Shown here: piece after piece, positions 24,217 to 31,818 of the stretch
How the letters are laid out: each line of letters opens with the position of its first letter
Numbering within the stretch: the stretch's first letter is position 1
NCBI GenBank assembly: GCA_934086485.1
Contig: CAKOIF010000013.1
Location: 1 to 39,255, forward strand
Length of the DNA: 39,255 bases
Direction: 5' to 3'
Origin: an uncultured Bacilli bacterium
GTDB lineage: Bacteria > Bacillota_I > Bacilli_A > RF39 > UBA660
The notes under the pieces: generated by a model
Database searches by the model: none
Seen by the model: only the letters and a program-made list of their open reading frames with translations
Told to the model about the DNA's origin: nothing
Position numbers and translations under genes: made by a program

Positions 24217-24240
24217 CGAGGCTCGAAGAGTCGAGCCTCG
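24217..24240. repeat. GC-rich hairpin/cruciform downstream of the VR
   Basis: Perfect ten-base arms, CGAGGCTCGA (24217-24226) and its complement (24231-24240), around AGAG. It is the most GC-rich stretch nearby, 33 bases after the stop of the target gene and about 100 bases past the VR. No U-run follows, so termination is unlikely. In BPP-1 a hairpin/cruciform just after the target gene is required for efficient retrohoming, and this fits that role. Confidence 0.75.
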
Positions 24241-24272
24241 ATTATTTAGATTTTTCGGTATTTCTCTATAGC

Positions 24273-25934
24273 TTAACTTACTGTGTATGGCTTTGAATAT
24301 GTTCCATTGCCTGATAACTTGGCTTTAGAGGATAGAGAAACGACGGGACGGGCACCACCATTATCATCCGCATTACTACTGCCAATACCGCCTGAAGAAT
24401 AGACACTAAACCCACGAGCAAGAGAAAAATCACTATAGAAAGAATCAGGCGAACCGGACCAATAATATTGGTTTGTATACAAGTAATAAGAACTATTTGT
24501 ATTGCTAGAACCATATACTCCTCCTGCCATTGCTACTTCATCTGCTGTTATTAAGCCTACTGGGTAAGTTAATGCTTTATTTCCTATACTACTTTTCCTT
24601 GAAGTGAATTTATCACTTGCTGTTGGACATTTTAATTGTGGACTTTTATTTGTTACTAATCTTACATATGCTCCATAGTAATATGTTGTACTCATACTTC
24701 CACTTATTTCTCCTGGTGTTCCGCTACTACTTGTTGTGGCACTCCTATCATTGCAGAATATTTGGTCTTGTGATACTAGTTCTTTTGTTGTCGCATCTGT
24801 TTCTAATGTTGTTGTTTTATACCAATTATCTATTGCTGTTTTTATTGTACTTGAGGTGCTATTGCCATGTTGCTGACCTTCTGTAAACATATATCCTACA
24901 TATGATGGATTTTTATAACTACTATTAAACTTAAAAGTATTTGTATTGTCTACTGTGATTCGTGTTCCTGTTCCGGTCATTACTACTTTAGTACTTTCAG
25001 TTGGAGCGGTTGTTCCTGAATATATCATCCTTATTGAACCATCTCCGTTTATTCTGATTATTCTCCAGTATATATCTTTATCTCCTTCTTTGCCAAATTT
25101 TACCCAGTTATTATCTACGGCTCCTCTATAATAATAAGATTTCATACCAGTTGTTGCAGTATAATCATCTTCTTTTGCATACATACCTTTATCACTTGTG
25201 GTTGATGCATTTGCAAAAGTACTATCAGGAAGTTCTGTAATATTATCCTTTCCACCATAATCTTTTAATAATGTTATATATGCTGGTTCACTTGTACTAC
25301 AACTATGATTTGTTACATAAATTTTACCTGTAAAAGCTTTTCCCTCGATTGATGTCTGAGGAATAGTTAAGTTATAATATTTTCCTGTTATTGATATATT
25401 TTGAGTAGTAAGAGAACCATTACTTGATATTGTTGCTCCACTTACTAGAGTTCTTTTTACTCCACTCCAATTTGAATCATAATCAAAGTTCTTTTCACTT
25501 GCAAAGTTATTTGTTCCAGTTACTCCACTTACTTGTAATGTGATTTCTTTATCACCATTTTTTGTAGTTGGACTTTTACCATACACATTACTTCCTGCAT
25601 CATATTCATAAACTATGTCATATGTACATGTTGTAAGAAGGTTTGCTGCACCAGTTAAATTTACTGTTAGTGTTGCTGTATTTGTTGCTGCTGGAGTTTC
25701 ATTGTCTGCTGCTGTTTGACTCATATTTGCCGCAGGGACTTGTAAATTAAGTTGTGTTGCACTTGAAATAAATGTTGCATCTCCAGGAGAAACTGCATTA
25801 ATATTTACTGCTACATTATTATTTAAATTTACATCAAATGAACCAAAATAGGCAAATGATGCTGTTATTACAATAAATAATAAAAGAATACTTGCAAATA
25901 CTCCCATTATTTTTACATTAATATTTTTTTCCAT
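24273..25934 (-). CDS. DGR target protein, surface-anchored with variable C-type-lectin-like end
   Basis: A 553-aa surface protein. Residues 11-30 are a hydrophobic anchor or signal (MGVFASILLLFIVITASFAYF), followed by a low-complexity beta-rich stalk rich in T, N, S (to about 235). The C-terminal domain (about 245-553) has DIYWRIIRINGDGSIRMIY and ends GARPVVSLSS, then GNGTYSKPY, the pattern of FGE/C-type-lectin-like domains used by DGRs as a rigid frame for variable residues. The VR covers residues 491-531, with fixed W-S-G-S-P before and G-A-R-P-V after. AAAGGAG precedes ATG. No LPXTG sorting signal is present. The variable face probably binds outside ligands; ligand unknown. Confidence 0.9.
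   Translation of the reverse strand: MEKNINVKIMGVFASILLLFIVITASFAYFGSFDVNLNNNVAVNINAVSPGDATFISSATQLNLQVPAANMSQTAADNETPAATNTATLTVNLTGAANLLTTCTYDIVYEYDAGSNVYGKSPTTKNGDKEITLQVSGVTGTNNFASEKNFDYDSNWSGVKRTLVSGATISSNGSLTTQNISITGKYYNLTIPQTSIEGKAFTGKIYVTNHSCSTSEPAYITLLKDYGGKDNITELPDSTFANASTTSDKGMYAKEDDYTATTGMKSYYYRGAVDNNWVKFGKEGDKDIYWRIIRINGDGSIRMIYSGTTAPTESTKVVMTGTGTRITVDNTNTFKFNSSYKNPSYVGYMFTEGQQHGNSTSSTIKTAIDNWYKTTTLETDATTKELVSQDQIFCNDRSATTSSSGTPGEISGSMSTTYYYGAYVRLVTNKSPQLKCPTASDKFTSRKSSIGNKALTYPVGLITADEVAMAGGVYGSSNTNSSYYLYTNQYYWSGSPDSFYSDFSLARGFSVYSSGGIGSSNADDNGGARPVVSLSSKAKLSGNGTYSKPYTVS
24343..24462 (-). repeat. DGR variable repeat (VR) in the target gene
   Basis: The 3' part of the target gene that receives TR-derived cDNA. 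Relative to the TR, N codons have become D, S, Y, F, L, R and G, and also E to G and D to G, all through A changes. Only one change, GTG to GCG (V to A), is not at an adenine. The unchanged GC-rich 3' segment is the likely initiation of mutagenic homology. Confidence 0.96.
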
Positions 25935-26004
25935 ACAAAATCTCTCCTTTATTTTATCTATAATAATTTAATCATTATTTTGATATATTTTCAAGTATGT
26001 CAAT

Positions 26005-26031
26005 TAAAAAAAAACTAGCATTTACTAGTTT
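26005..26031 (-). terminator. Terminator overlapping the enolase stop codon
   Basis: AAACTAG (26025-26031 on the - strand) pairs with CTAGTTT (26012-26018) around six bases and runs into U (26006-26014). The enolase TAG stop (26025-26027) is part of the 5' arm. Confidence 0.75.
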
Positions 26032-27242
26032 AATTTATCTTCGATTTCCATAAGACGATTATATTTACAAATTCTTTCGCCTCTTGAAACAGAACCTGTT
26101 TTGATAAAATCAAGATTTAGTCCTACACCTAAGTCCGCAATAAAGGTATCCATTGTTTCACCACTTCGATGAGAAATAATTGTTTTATACCCATTTTTCT
26201 TTGCGGTATAAATAGTATCTAAAAATTCAGTTACACTACCAACTTGATTAGCTTTAAGAAGTATTGCATTTCCAGCGCCAAGTTCTATACCTTTTTCTAA
26301 ATATTTTTTTTGAGATACAAATAAATCATCACCAACAATCATTATTTTACCATTAAAATATTTAGTTAATTTACTAAAACTTTCATAATCATTTTCTTCG
26401 AAAGGATCTTCAATACTTATAATTGGATATTTTTTTATTAAATCTACATAATAATCAAATAATTCATCCTTTGACAACTTTTTACCATCGACTAAATAGC
26501 TATTTCCATCATATAGTTCTGATGCTGCAACATCAAGTGCAAAAAATACATCAGTTCCTGGAGTATAACCACTTTCCGTAATAGCCTTTACTAAAATCAT
26601 TAATGCTTCTTCATTATTTTTTAAATCTGGTGCAAATCCACCTTCATCACCAACACCTGTTGATAAATGATAACCCTTTAAAATAGATTTTAAAGTATTA
26701 AATATTTCACTTGCACATCTAATTCTTTCTTTTTCCTCTTTTTGAACAGGAACAAGCATAAACTCTTGAATATCTAAATTATTATCAGCGTGTTTTCCAC
26801 CGTTAATAACATTAATCATTGGTACAGGCATATTAAATTTACCAGTACTAACAAACTCAAATAATTCTTTACCTTCGAGTTTTGCTAAACATTTTAAAGC
26901 ACATAGTGATACCCCTAAAATAGCATTAGCTCCAAGTTTAGATTTATTTTCAGTTCCATCAAGTTCAAGCATCTTTTTATCAACATTTTTAATATTTAAA
27001 TCCATATTATAAAGTGCTGGGAATATTATTTCATTAACATTTCTTACAGCCTTTAAAACACCTTTACCATGATATCTTTCATCATTATCACGAAGTTCTA
27101 ACGCTTCCTTACTTCCTGTTGAGGCTCCAGAGGGAACTGAAGATGTACTTTCTACTCCATTTTCTAGGACCATTGTTACCTCTAAAGTGGGATTTGATCT
27201 ACTATCAAGAATTTCTCTTGCTTTTATTTCTTTTATTTTCAT
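26025..27242 (-). CDS. eno: Enolase
   Basis: Phosphopyruvate hydratase of glycolysis, converting 2-phosphoglycerate to phosphoenolpyruvate; cytoplasmic, homodimer or octamer, Mg-dependent. The 405 aa is about 25 shorter than usual (430), mainly in loops. Seen: AREILDSRSNPTLEV, SVPSGASTGSKEALELRD (phosphate/metal loop), INVINGGKHADNNLDIQEFM, GDEGGFAPDL with the catalytic glutamate, the metal-binding D in ALDVAASELY, IEDPFEENDYESF, VGDDLFVS, LLKANQVGSVTE with the catalytic lysine, and HRSGETMDTFIADLGVG. It is cotranscribed with the DUF308 gene six bases upstream and ends at its own terminator. Confidence 0.95.
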   Translation of the reverse strand: MKIKEIKAREILDSRSNPTLEVTMVLENGVESTSSVPSGASTGSKEALELRDNDERYHGKGVLKAVRNVNEIIFPALYNMDLNIKNVDKKMLELDGTENKSKLGANAILGVSLCALKCLAKLEGKELFEFVSTGKFNMPVPMINVINGGKHADNNLDIQEFMLVPVQKEEKERIRCASEIFNTLKSILKGYHLSTGVGDEGGFAPDLKNNEEALMILVKAITESGYTPGTDVFFALDVAASELYDGNSYLVDGKKLSKDELFDYYVDLIKKYPIISIEDPFEENDYESFSKLTKYFNGKIMIVGDDLFVSQKKYLEKGIELGAGNAILLKANQVGSVTEFLDTIYTAKKNGYKTIISHRSGETMDTFIADLGVGLNLDFIKTGSVSRGERICKYNRLMEIEDKLN

Positions 27243-27248
27243 AATTAC

Positions 27249-27827
27249 CTACCAAAATATCTTTGTTATCTCATTTGCTCTTTTCTTAAGAAGTACTAAA
27301 TCTGTTATATCAAGAATACTTGAAAGCACTAAAAATGTTCCAATTACTTGAGTAACTGTAAGTGCGGAAAATGGATTTGATAATACTAATATTCCAAATA
27401 CCATAAGCATTACTCCAATTACAAAAGTAATTAACCAAGATGAATCATCACCTATTTTAAACCATACACCATAAGTTACTTTATTTGCTCCGAATACAAT
27501 TAAATATAATCCTAAACAAATTGTTAAAAATGATGTAACTGAAAATGGAACTAATATAATAATTGCTCCGATTAAAACAAGTATTATTCCAAAAAGTAAA
27601 TTAAGTGAATAAAGTTTTGCACCATTTCTTGTTATAAACTTATAAATTGTATTAATACCTGAAAGTGCAAATAAAGCGCCAGTTATAACACCAATTAACT
27701 TATTAGACATTTCTGGCATAAATATAAGTACTGCTCCAATTAAAGCAATAACAATTGAAGTTACTATAGACATCATAATAAATTTATTAAATCTATCACT
27801 TATTGTCTCTCTAACTATTCTTCCCAT
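27249..27827 (-). CDS. DUF308 (HdeD-like) membrane protein
   Basis: About 192 aa with six membrane helices in three pairs, each pair with a GxxL/I-xxG pattern, typical of the DUF308/HdeD family. Function is unknown in Gram-positive bacteria; E. coli HdeD takes part in acid resistance at high cell density. ATG at 27827 is chosen because AGGATGTG lies about nine bases upstream; the longer in-frame start at 27881 would put an unlikely hydrophobic run in front and lie on the promoter. It shares a divergent promoter region with the FemABX gene and precedes eno by six bases. Confidence 0.8.
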   Translation of the reverse strand: MGRIVRETISDRFNKFIMMSIVTSIVIALIGAVLIFMPEMSNKLIGVITGALFALSGINTIYKFITRNGAKLYSLNLLFGIILVLIGAIIILVPFSVTSFLTICLGLYLIVFGANKVTYGVWFKIGDDSSWLITFVIGVMLMVFGILVLSNPFSALTVTQVIGTFLVLSSILDITDLVLLKKRANEITKIFW

Positions 27828-27852
27828 ATTTTTTTCACATCCTAACATATAT

Positions 27853-27881
27853 ATTATAATAATTTTTTTTACTAATTGCAA
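27853..27881 (-). promoter_or_regulatory. Promoter of the DUF308-eno unit
   Basis: TATAAT (27853-27858) and TTGCAA (27876-27881) 17 bases apart on the - strand. The -35 TTGCAA is a palindrome also used by the opposite promoter. Confidence 0.65.
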
Positions 27882-27904
27882 TTATTTATTTTTAATGATA
27901 TAAT
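27876..27904 (+). promoter_or_regulatory. Promoter of the FemABX gene
   Basis: TTGCAA (27876-27881), 17 bases, TATAAT (27899-27904) with TG one base before it. The -35 is physically the same six bases as that of the divergent DUF308 promoter. Confidence 0.7.
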
Positions 27905-27930
27905 AATCTCTTTAAAAAAGGAGGATAAAT

Positions 27931-29169
27931 ATGCAAATAAGAACAATTACTTTAAAAGAATTTCAAGATTTTTCTGAAAACTGGGAACATCAAAATTTTC
28001 ATCAAAGTATTAGTTATGCTCTTTTAAAAAGTGAAGAGGGCTATGAATATGAAATGATTGGCTATTTTGATGGTGATTCAATAGTTGCTAGTGCTCTTGT
28101 ACTTGTTCAAATGATTAATAGTTATCTATATGCGTATGTCCCCGAAGGCTTTTTAATTGATTATAAAAATGAAAATTTACTTAATAATTTTACTAAAGAT
28201 TTAATAAACTTCTATAAAAAAGAGGGTATTGCTTTTATAAGAATAAATCCTACAATACCTATTTCTAAAATAGATAATAAAACAAAAAATCCTATATATA
28301 ATGATAACTATCGTATAATAGAAATATTAAATAGATGTGGTTATATAAAAATAGATACCTCTAAAGTATTTACTTCAATATTACCTACTTATGAAGCAAT
28401 TGTAAATTTAGATAATTTTAATATAAATAATTTAAATAAAAATGTTAGAAATAAAATTAGAAAATGTGAAAGAAAAGGTTTAATTATAGAAAAATCTGAT
28501 GCACTAAGTATGGATAAATTATATGAATTTATTAAAAATAAAATACATAAAGATATGTTTCATTATAGTGATTATTATAATATTTTTAATAAAGAAAATG
28601 CTATTGATTACTTTTTAGTTAAAATAGATAATGAAAGTTTAGCAATAAATAGTCAAAAAGCTTATGAAGAAGAAAAAGAAAAAAATGAACTTTTAAGTAA
28701 AAAACTTCTTAAAGTACCAAGTGAAAGAAATATTAATAAAAAGATGAATTCTGATAAAGCACTTCTTTGTTTAAAAGAGGATATTCTTCTTTCAAATAAA
28801 TATCTTGCTAATAATGAAGATAATTATATAGCAGGAGCTCTTGTTATAAAATGTAAAGATAAAATATCTATTTTAGTAAGTGGTTATGATAAAAAATATC
28901 AATCATTTTCACCAAATTATTTCTTATTTTATAAAATATTAATGAACTATAAAAATAATTATAAGTTTGCCTCTTTAGGGGGTATCTCTGGTAACTTTTC
29001 AAAAGATAGTAAATATTATGGTCTTGATAATTTTAAAATGGGATTTAAACCTGATATATATGAATATATTGGAGAATTTGATTTAATATTAAATAAAATA
29101 AATTATTATTTCTTAAATAAAAAGAATTTAGTAGAAAAAGAATTTCAAAAAAATAAGTATCTAAAATAA
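27931..29169 (+). CDS. FemABX-family aminoacyltransferase
   Basis: A 412-aa peptidyltransferase of the FemA/FemB/FemX/MurM family, which uses aminoacyl-tRNA to attach amino acids to the stem peptide of lipid II or related precursors at the inner membrane face. Two GNAT-like halves are visible: N-terminal part with HQSISYALLKSEEGYE and YAYVPEGFLIDY, then a second with VRNKIRKCERKGLIIE and IAGALVIKCKDKISILVSGYD, ending ASLGGISGNFSKDSKYYGLDNFKMGFKP, which is the family end signature. Between them a charged helical stretch (about residues 230-275) matches the coiled-coil arm of FemA. The strong AAGGAGG precedes ATG. It is a monocistronic gene ended by the terminator at 29151-29184. Confidence 0.85.
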   Translation: MQIRTITLKEFQDFSENWEHQNFHQSISYALLKSEEGYEYEMIGYFDGDSIVASALVLVQMINSYLYAYVPEGFLIDYKNENLLNNFTKDLINFYKKEGIAFIRINPTIPISKIDNKTKNPIYNDNYRIIEILNRCGYIKIDTSKVFTSILPTYEAIVNLDNFNINNLNKNVRNKIRKCERKGLIIEKSDALSMDKLYEFIKNKIHKDMFHYSDYYNIFNKENAIDYFLVKIDNESLAINSQKAYEEEKEKNELLSKKLLKVPSERNINKKMNSDKALLCLKEDILLSNKYLANNEDNYIAGALVIKCKDKISILVSGYDKKYQSFSPNYFLFYKILMNYKNNYKFASLGGISGNFSKDSKYYGLDNFKMGFKPDIYEYIGEFDLILNKINYYFLNKKNLVEKEFQKNKYLK

Positions 29170-29184
29170 CAGATACTTATTTTT
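29151..29184. terminator. Bidirectional terminator containing two stop codons
   Basis: Perfect 12-base arms (29151-29162 and 29171-29182) with an eight-base loop and T-runs on both sides. The TAA of the FemABX gene (29167-29169) is in the loop and the TAA of the convergent small gene (29177-29179) in the other arm. Confidence 0.85.
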
Positions 29185-29368
29185 GTAATAATAAATAAAG
29201 TTTTAAATATATAGAAATATCTTCATTATTATTTAATAAAATATTATATAAATCTATAGTTCTAATTCCCATTTTATATGCAATATCTACCATATTTATT
29301 TTATTACTAGCAATTAGTTTTAAACATCTATTAGATATATTAGTTATAAAATCATTTTTTTCTTTCAT
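29177..29368 (-). CDS. Small putative HTH protein, unknown
   Basis: About 63 aa. The middle, LIASNKINMVDIAYKMGIRTIDLYNILLNNNEDI, looks like a helix-turn-helix in an XRE-like arrangement, with a leucine-rich end. I recognise no family beyond that. ATG at 29368 has GGAG six bases upstream and overlaps the preceding gene by 17 bases; the ATG at 29380 has no such site. It seems coupled to the 380-aa gene and ends within the shared terminator. Confidence 0.6.
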   Translation of the reverse strand: MKEKNDFITNISNRCLKLIASNKINMVDIAYKMGIRTIDLYNILLNNNEDISIYLKLYLLLQK

Positions 29369-30494
29369 TAGTTTCTCCATAAATTACTTCATTTATTAAT
29401 TTTTTATTTTTATTTATAAAATTAAAAGTTAAATCAATTATATTATTTTTATTACCAAAGGCTAATATATATATATTATTATTATGTTCAATAAATGTTA
29501 GTGCTTGCTCACCCAAAGTATTAACTCTTATTATATAATTACTATCTATATTAACCTTTACTGGTTCAATACCTTTTTTATAGTCTAAATTACCCATCTG
29601 GAGTTTATTTAATAGTTCTATTGGTATATTTATATCTGTTAAGTTAATAACTTCATTAGGCATCTCAAAAACGTTTTCTTTAGGAATAATTTTTTTACAT
29701 TCTTCATAAATATCATACATACTATCAAGTAATTTAGTTATATCTTCATCCGAGGATATATTAGAGTTAATCATTATATCTAACTTTCTTTCAAGTGTTT
29801 GTAAAACAGTTAATAAAGTAATAAAATTAACTTCAGGGTACATAGCATTATCAAAATCTAAATATGGTTTTGCAAGTGATAATATACTTACTACTGCTTC
29901 ATTATTTAAATAATCTTTATATAATAATTCATTACTTTTAATAAATGCTATTATAGAAATATATTTTTCATTATGAAGAATATTATCTTTTACTTTATTA
30001 TCTCTTTTTGGAAGCTCAACTTTAGAAAGAGATGCATCAAAATTATTCTCAACAGGTTTTCTTTTATTAGGTTTATAATTAGATAAAACTATATTTATTT
30101 CACTAATAGAAAATTTATGTTTCATCATAAATTTAGTTATAAATGAATAATCAAGTGATCCATTATCAAAATCCTCTTTTAGATCAGATAGTTCATAATA
30201 TCTTTTATCAACATTTTCAAAAATAGAACTATTTAATATCGTTGATATAATAGAATCATATAGTGAAAATTCATAATAATCTTTTTCTGTTAAATTTTTA
30301 CCCTCTATAATTAAATTTCTAAAATCACTTTTAAAGTATTTATTATTTTCAGGATAGTCTAAAAGAGGATATAATTTTTTTATATCCATCGAAGAAGTAA
30401 AATTTTTTAATATACCTAAAAAATTTAATTCAGATAAAATCTCTTTATAATACTCTAATAAATAATTATTAAATTTGTCCATTGTGTTTGTCAT
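29352..30494 (-). CDS. Hypothetical protein, 380 aa
   Basis: A largely helical, charged cytoplasmic protein without signal peptide or membrane helix. The N-terminal half is made of helices with many Y, L, D and K; a lysine-rich linker at about residues 140-165 (KPNKRKPVENN) separates it from a second helical part; the end (about 300-380) is beta-rich with VKVNIDSNYIIRVNTLGEQALTFIE, NNIYILAFGNK. I do not recognise the family. It is followed by the small HTH-like gene with a 17-base overlap, so the two probably work together. Its base use is like its neighbours. Confidence 0.7.
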   Translation of the reverse strand: MTNTMDKFNNYLLEYYKEILSELNFLGILKNFTSSMDIKKLYPLLDYPENNKYFKSDFRNLIIEGKNLTEKDYYEFSLYDSIISTILNSSIFENVDKRYYELSDLKEDFDNGSLDYSFITKFMMKHKFSISEINIVLSNYKPNKRKPVENNFDASLSKVELPKRDNKVKDNILHNEKYISIIAFIKSNELLYKDYLNNEAVVSILSLAKPYLDFDNAMYPEVNFITLLTVLQTLERKLDIMINSNISSDEDITKLLDSMYDIYEECKKIIPKENVFEMPNEVINLTDINIPIELLNKLQMGNLDYKKGIEPVKVNIDSNYIIRVNTLGEQALTFIEHNNNIYILAFGNKNNIIDLTFNFINKNKKLINEVIYGETNERKK

Positions 30495-30545
30495 ATACTA
30501 CTCTACCCTAGATAATTTTAACATAATATAATTAAAGTTGCAAAT

Positions 30546-30572
30546 AAAAAAACCACGAAATTAATCGTGATT
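30546..30572 (-). terminator. Terminator of the str operon after tuf
   Basis: AATCACGA (30565-30572, - strand) pairs with TCGTGGTT (30551-30558), one G-U, six-base loop, then U-run 30546-30552. It lies 13 bases past the tuf stop. Confidence 0.8.
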
Positions 30573-30584
30573 TTTAGTTATTCC

Positions 30585-31751
30585 TTATTTTAAAATTTCA
30601 GAAACAACACCGGCACCAACAGTTCTTCCACCTTCACGGATAGAGAATTTAGTACCTTTTTCAAGAGCTACTGGAGCAATTAGTTCAACAGTCATGTCAA
30701 CTTTATCGCCAGGCATAACCATTTCAACACCAGCAGGTAATTCAATAACACCTGTTACGTCAGTAGTTCTGAAATAGAATTGTGGTCTATAATTTGAGAA
30801 GAATGGAGTATGTCTTCCGCCTTCTTCTTTAGATAGAACATAAACACTTGCAGTGAATTTTGTATGAGGTGTAACGCTTCCTGGTTTAGCTAAAACTTGT
30901 CCACGTTCAACATCATCTCTAGAAATACCACGAAGTAAAACTCCAGCATTATCTCCAGCTTCAGCAAAGTCTAATGTTTTTCTAAACATTTCAATACCAG
31001 TTACAACTGATTTTTGAGTAGGTCTTAAACCAACGATTTCAACTTCGTCATTAAGTTTAAGAATACCTCTTTCAACACGACCAGTAACAACTGTACCACG
31101 TCCTGAAATAGTAAATACGTCTTCAATACTCATTAAGAATGGTTTTTCAGTATCTCTTACTGGTGATGGAATATATTCATCAACAGCAGCCATAAGGTCA
31201 CGGATACTCTTTTCAGCTTCAGGGTCTCCTTCAAGAGCTTTAAGAGCTGAACCTCTTATGATAGGACATTCAGTGTCGTAATCATATTCTCCTAATAATT
31301 CTCTGATTTCCATTTCTACTAAATCAAGTAATTCTGGATCATCAACTTGATCACATTTGTTCATGAAAACAACAATTTTAGGTACTCCAACTTGTCTAGC
31401 AAGTAAGATATGCTCTCTTGTTTGAGGCATAGGACCATCTGCAGCTGATACTACTAGAATAGCACCATCCATTTGAGCTGCACCAGTAATCATGTTTTTT
31501 ACGTAGTCAGCATGTCCTGGACAGTCAACGTGAGCATAGTGACGTTTTGCAGTCTCATACTCAACGTGTGCAGTATTAATAGTAATACCTCTTTCTCTTT
31601 CTTCTGGAGCTTTATCGATATCTGCATAATCAACAAATTTTCCAAAGTATTTAGTGATCGCAGCAGTTAATGTAGTTTTACCATGGTCTACGTGTCCAAT
31701 AGTACCAATATTAACGTGTTCTTTTGAACGATCAAATTTTTCTCTTGCCAT
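30585..31751 (-). CDS. tuf: Elongation factor Tu
   Basis: EF-Tu, 388 aa, brings aminoacyl-tRNA to the ribosome as a GTP complex. G1 GHVDHGKT (about 18-25), switch region RGITINTAHVEYE, G3 DCPGHADY, G4 MNKCD and G5 SALKAL (in RGSALKALEGD) are intact; domain 2 (VTGRVERG) and domain 3 (GRHTPFFSNYRPQFYFR) are complete to the end VVSEILK. AGGAGG precedes the ATG at 31751. It is last in rpsL-rpsG-fusA-tuf and has a strong terminator. Confidence 0.98.
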   Translation of the reverse strand: MAREKFDRSKEHVNIGTIGHVDHGKTTLTAAITKYFGKFVDYADIDKAPEERERGITINTAHVEYETAKRHYAHVDCPGHADYVKNMITGAAQMDGAILVVSAADGPMPQTREHILLARQVGVPKIVVFMNKCDQVDDPELLDLVEMEIRELLGEYDYDTECPIIRGSALKALEGDPEAEKSIRDLMAAVDEYIPSPVRDTEKPFLMSIEDVFTISGRGTVVTGRVERGILKLNDEVEIVGLRPTQKSVVTGIEMFRKTLDFAEAGDNAGVLLRGISRDDVERGQVLAKPGSVTPHTKFTASVYVLSKEEGGRHTPFFSNYRPQFYFRTTDVTGVIELPAGVEMVMPGDKVDMTVELIAPVALEKGTKFSIREGGRTVGAGVVSEILK

Positions 31752-31818
31752 ATAATATTTTCCTCCTTTTCTACTATTATATTTTATCTAATGCTTGAAA
31801 AAATTTCAAGTATTATTC

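Noticed and set aside
24217..24240. Hairpin after the target gene as an intrinsic terminator
   Set aside because: No U-run follows on the - strand, and avd and the RT downstream have no obvious promoter of their own, so termination here would silence them.
24278..24514. 78-codon frame over the VR, similar to the tail of the second avd-like gene
   Set aside because: It is the other-frame reading of the VR; the similarity comes from the TR/VR repeat itself and not from a gene.
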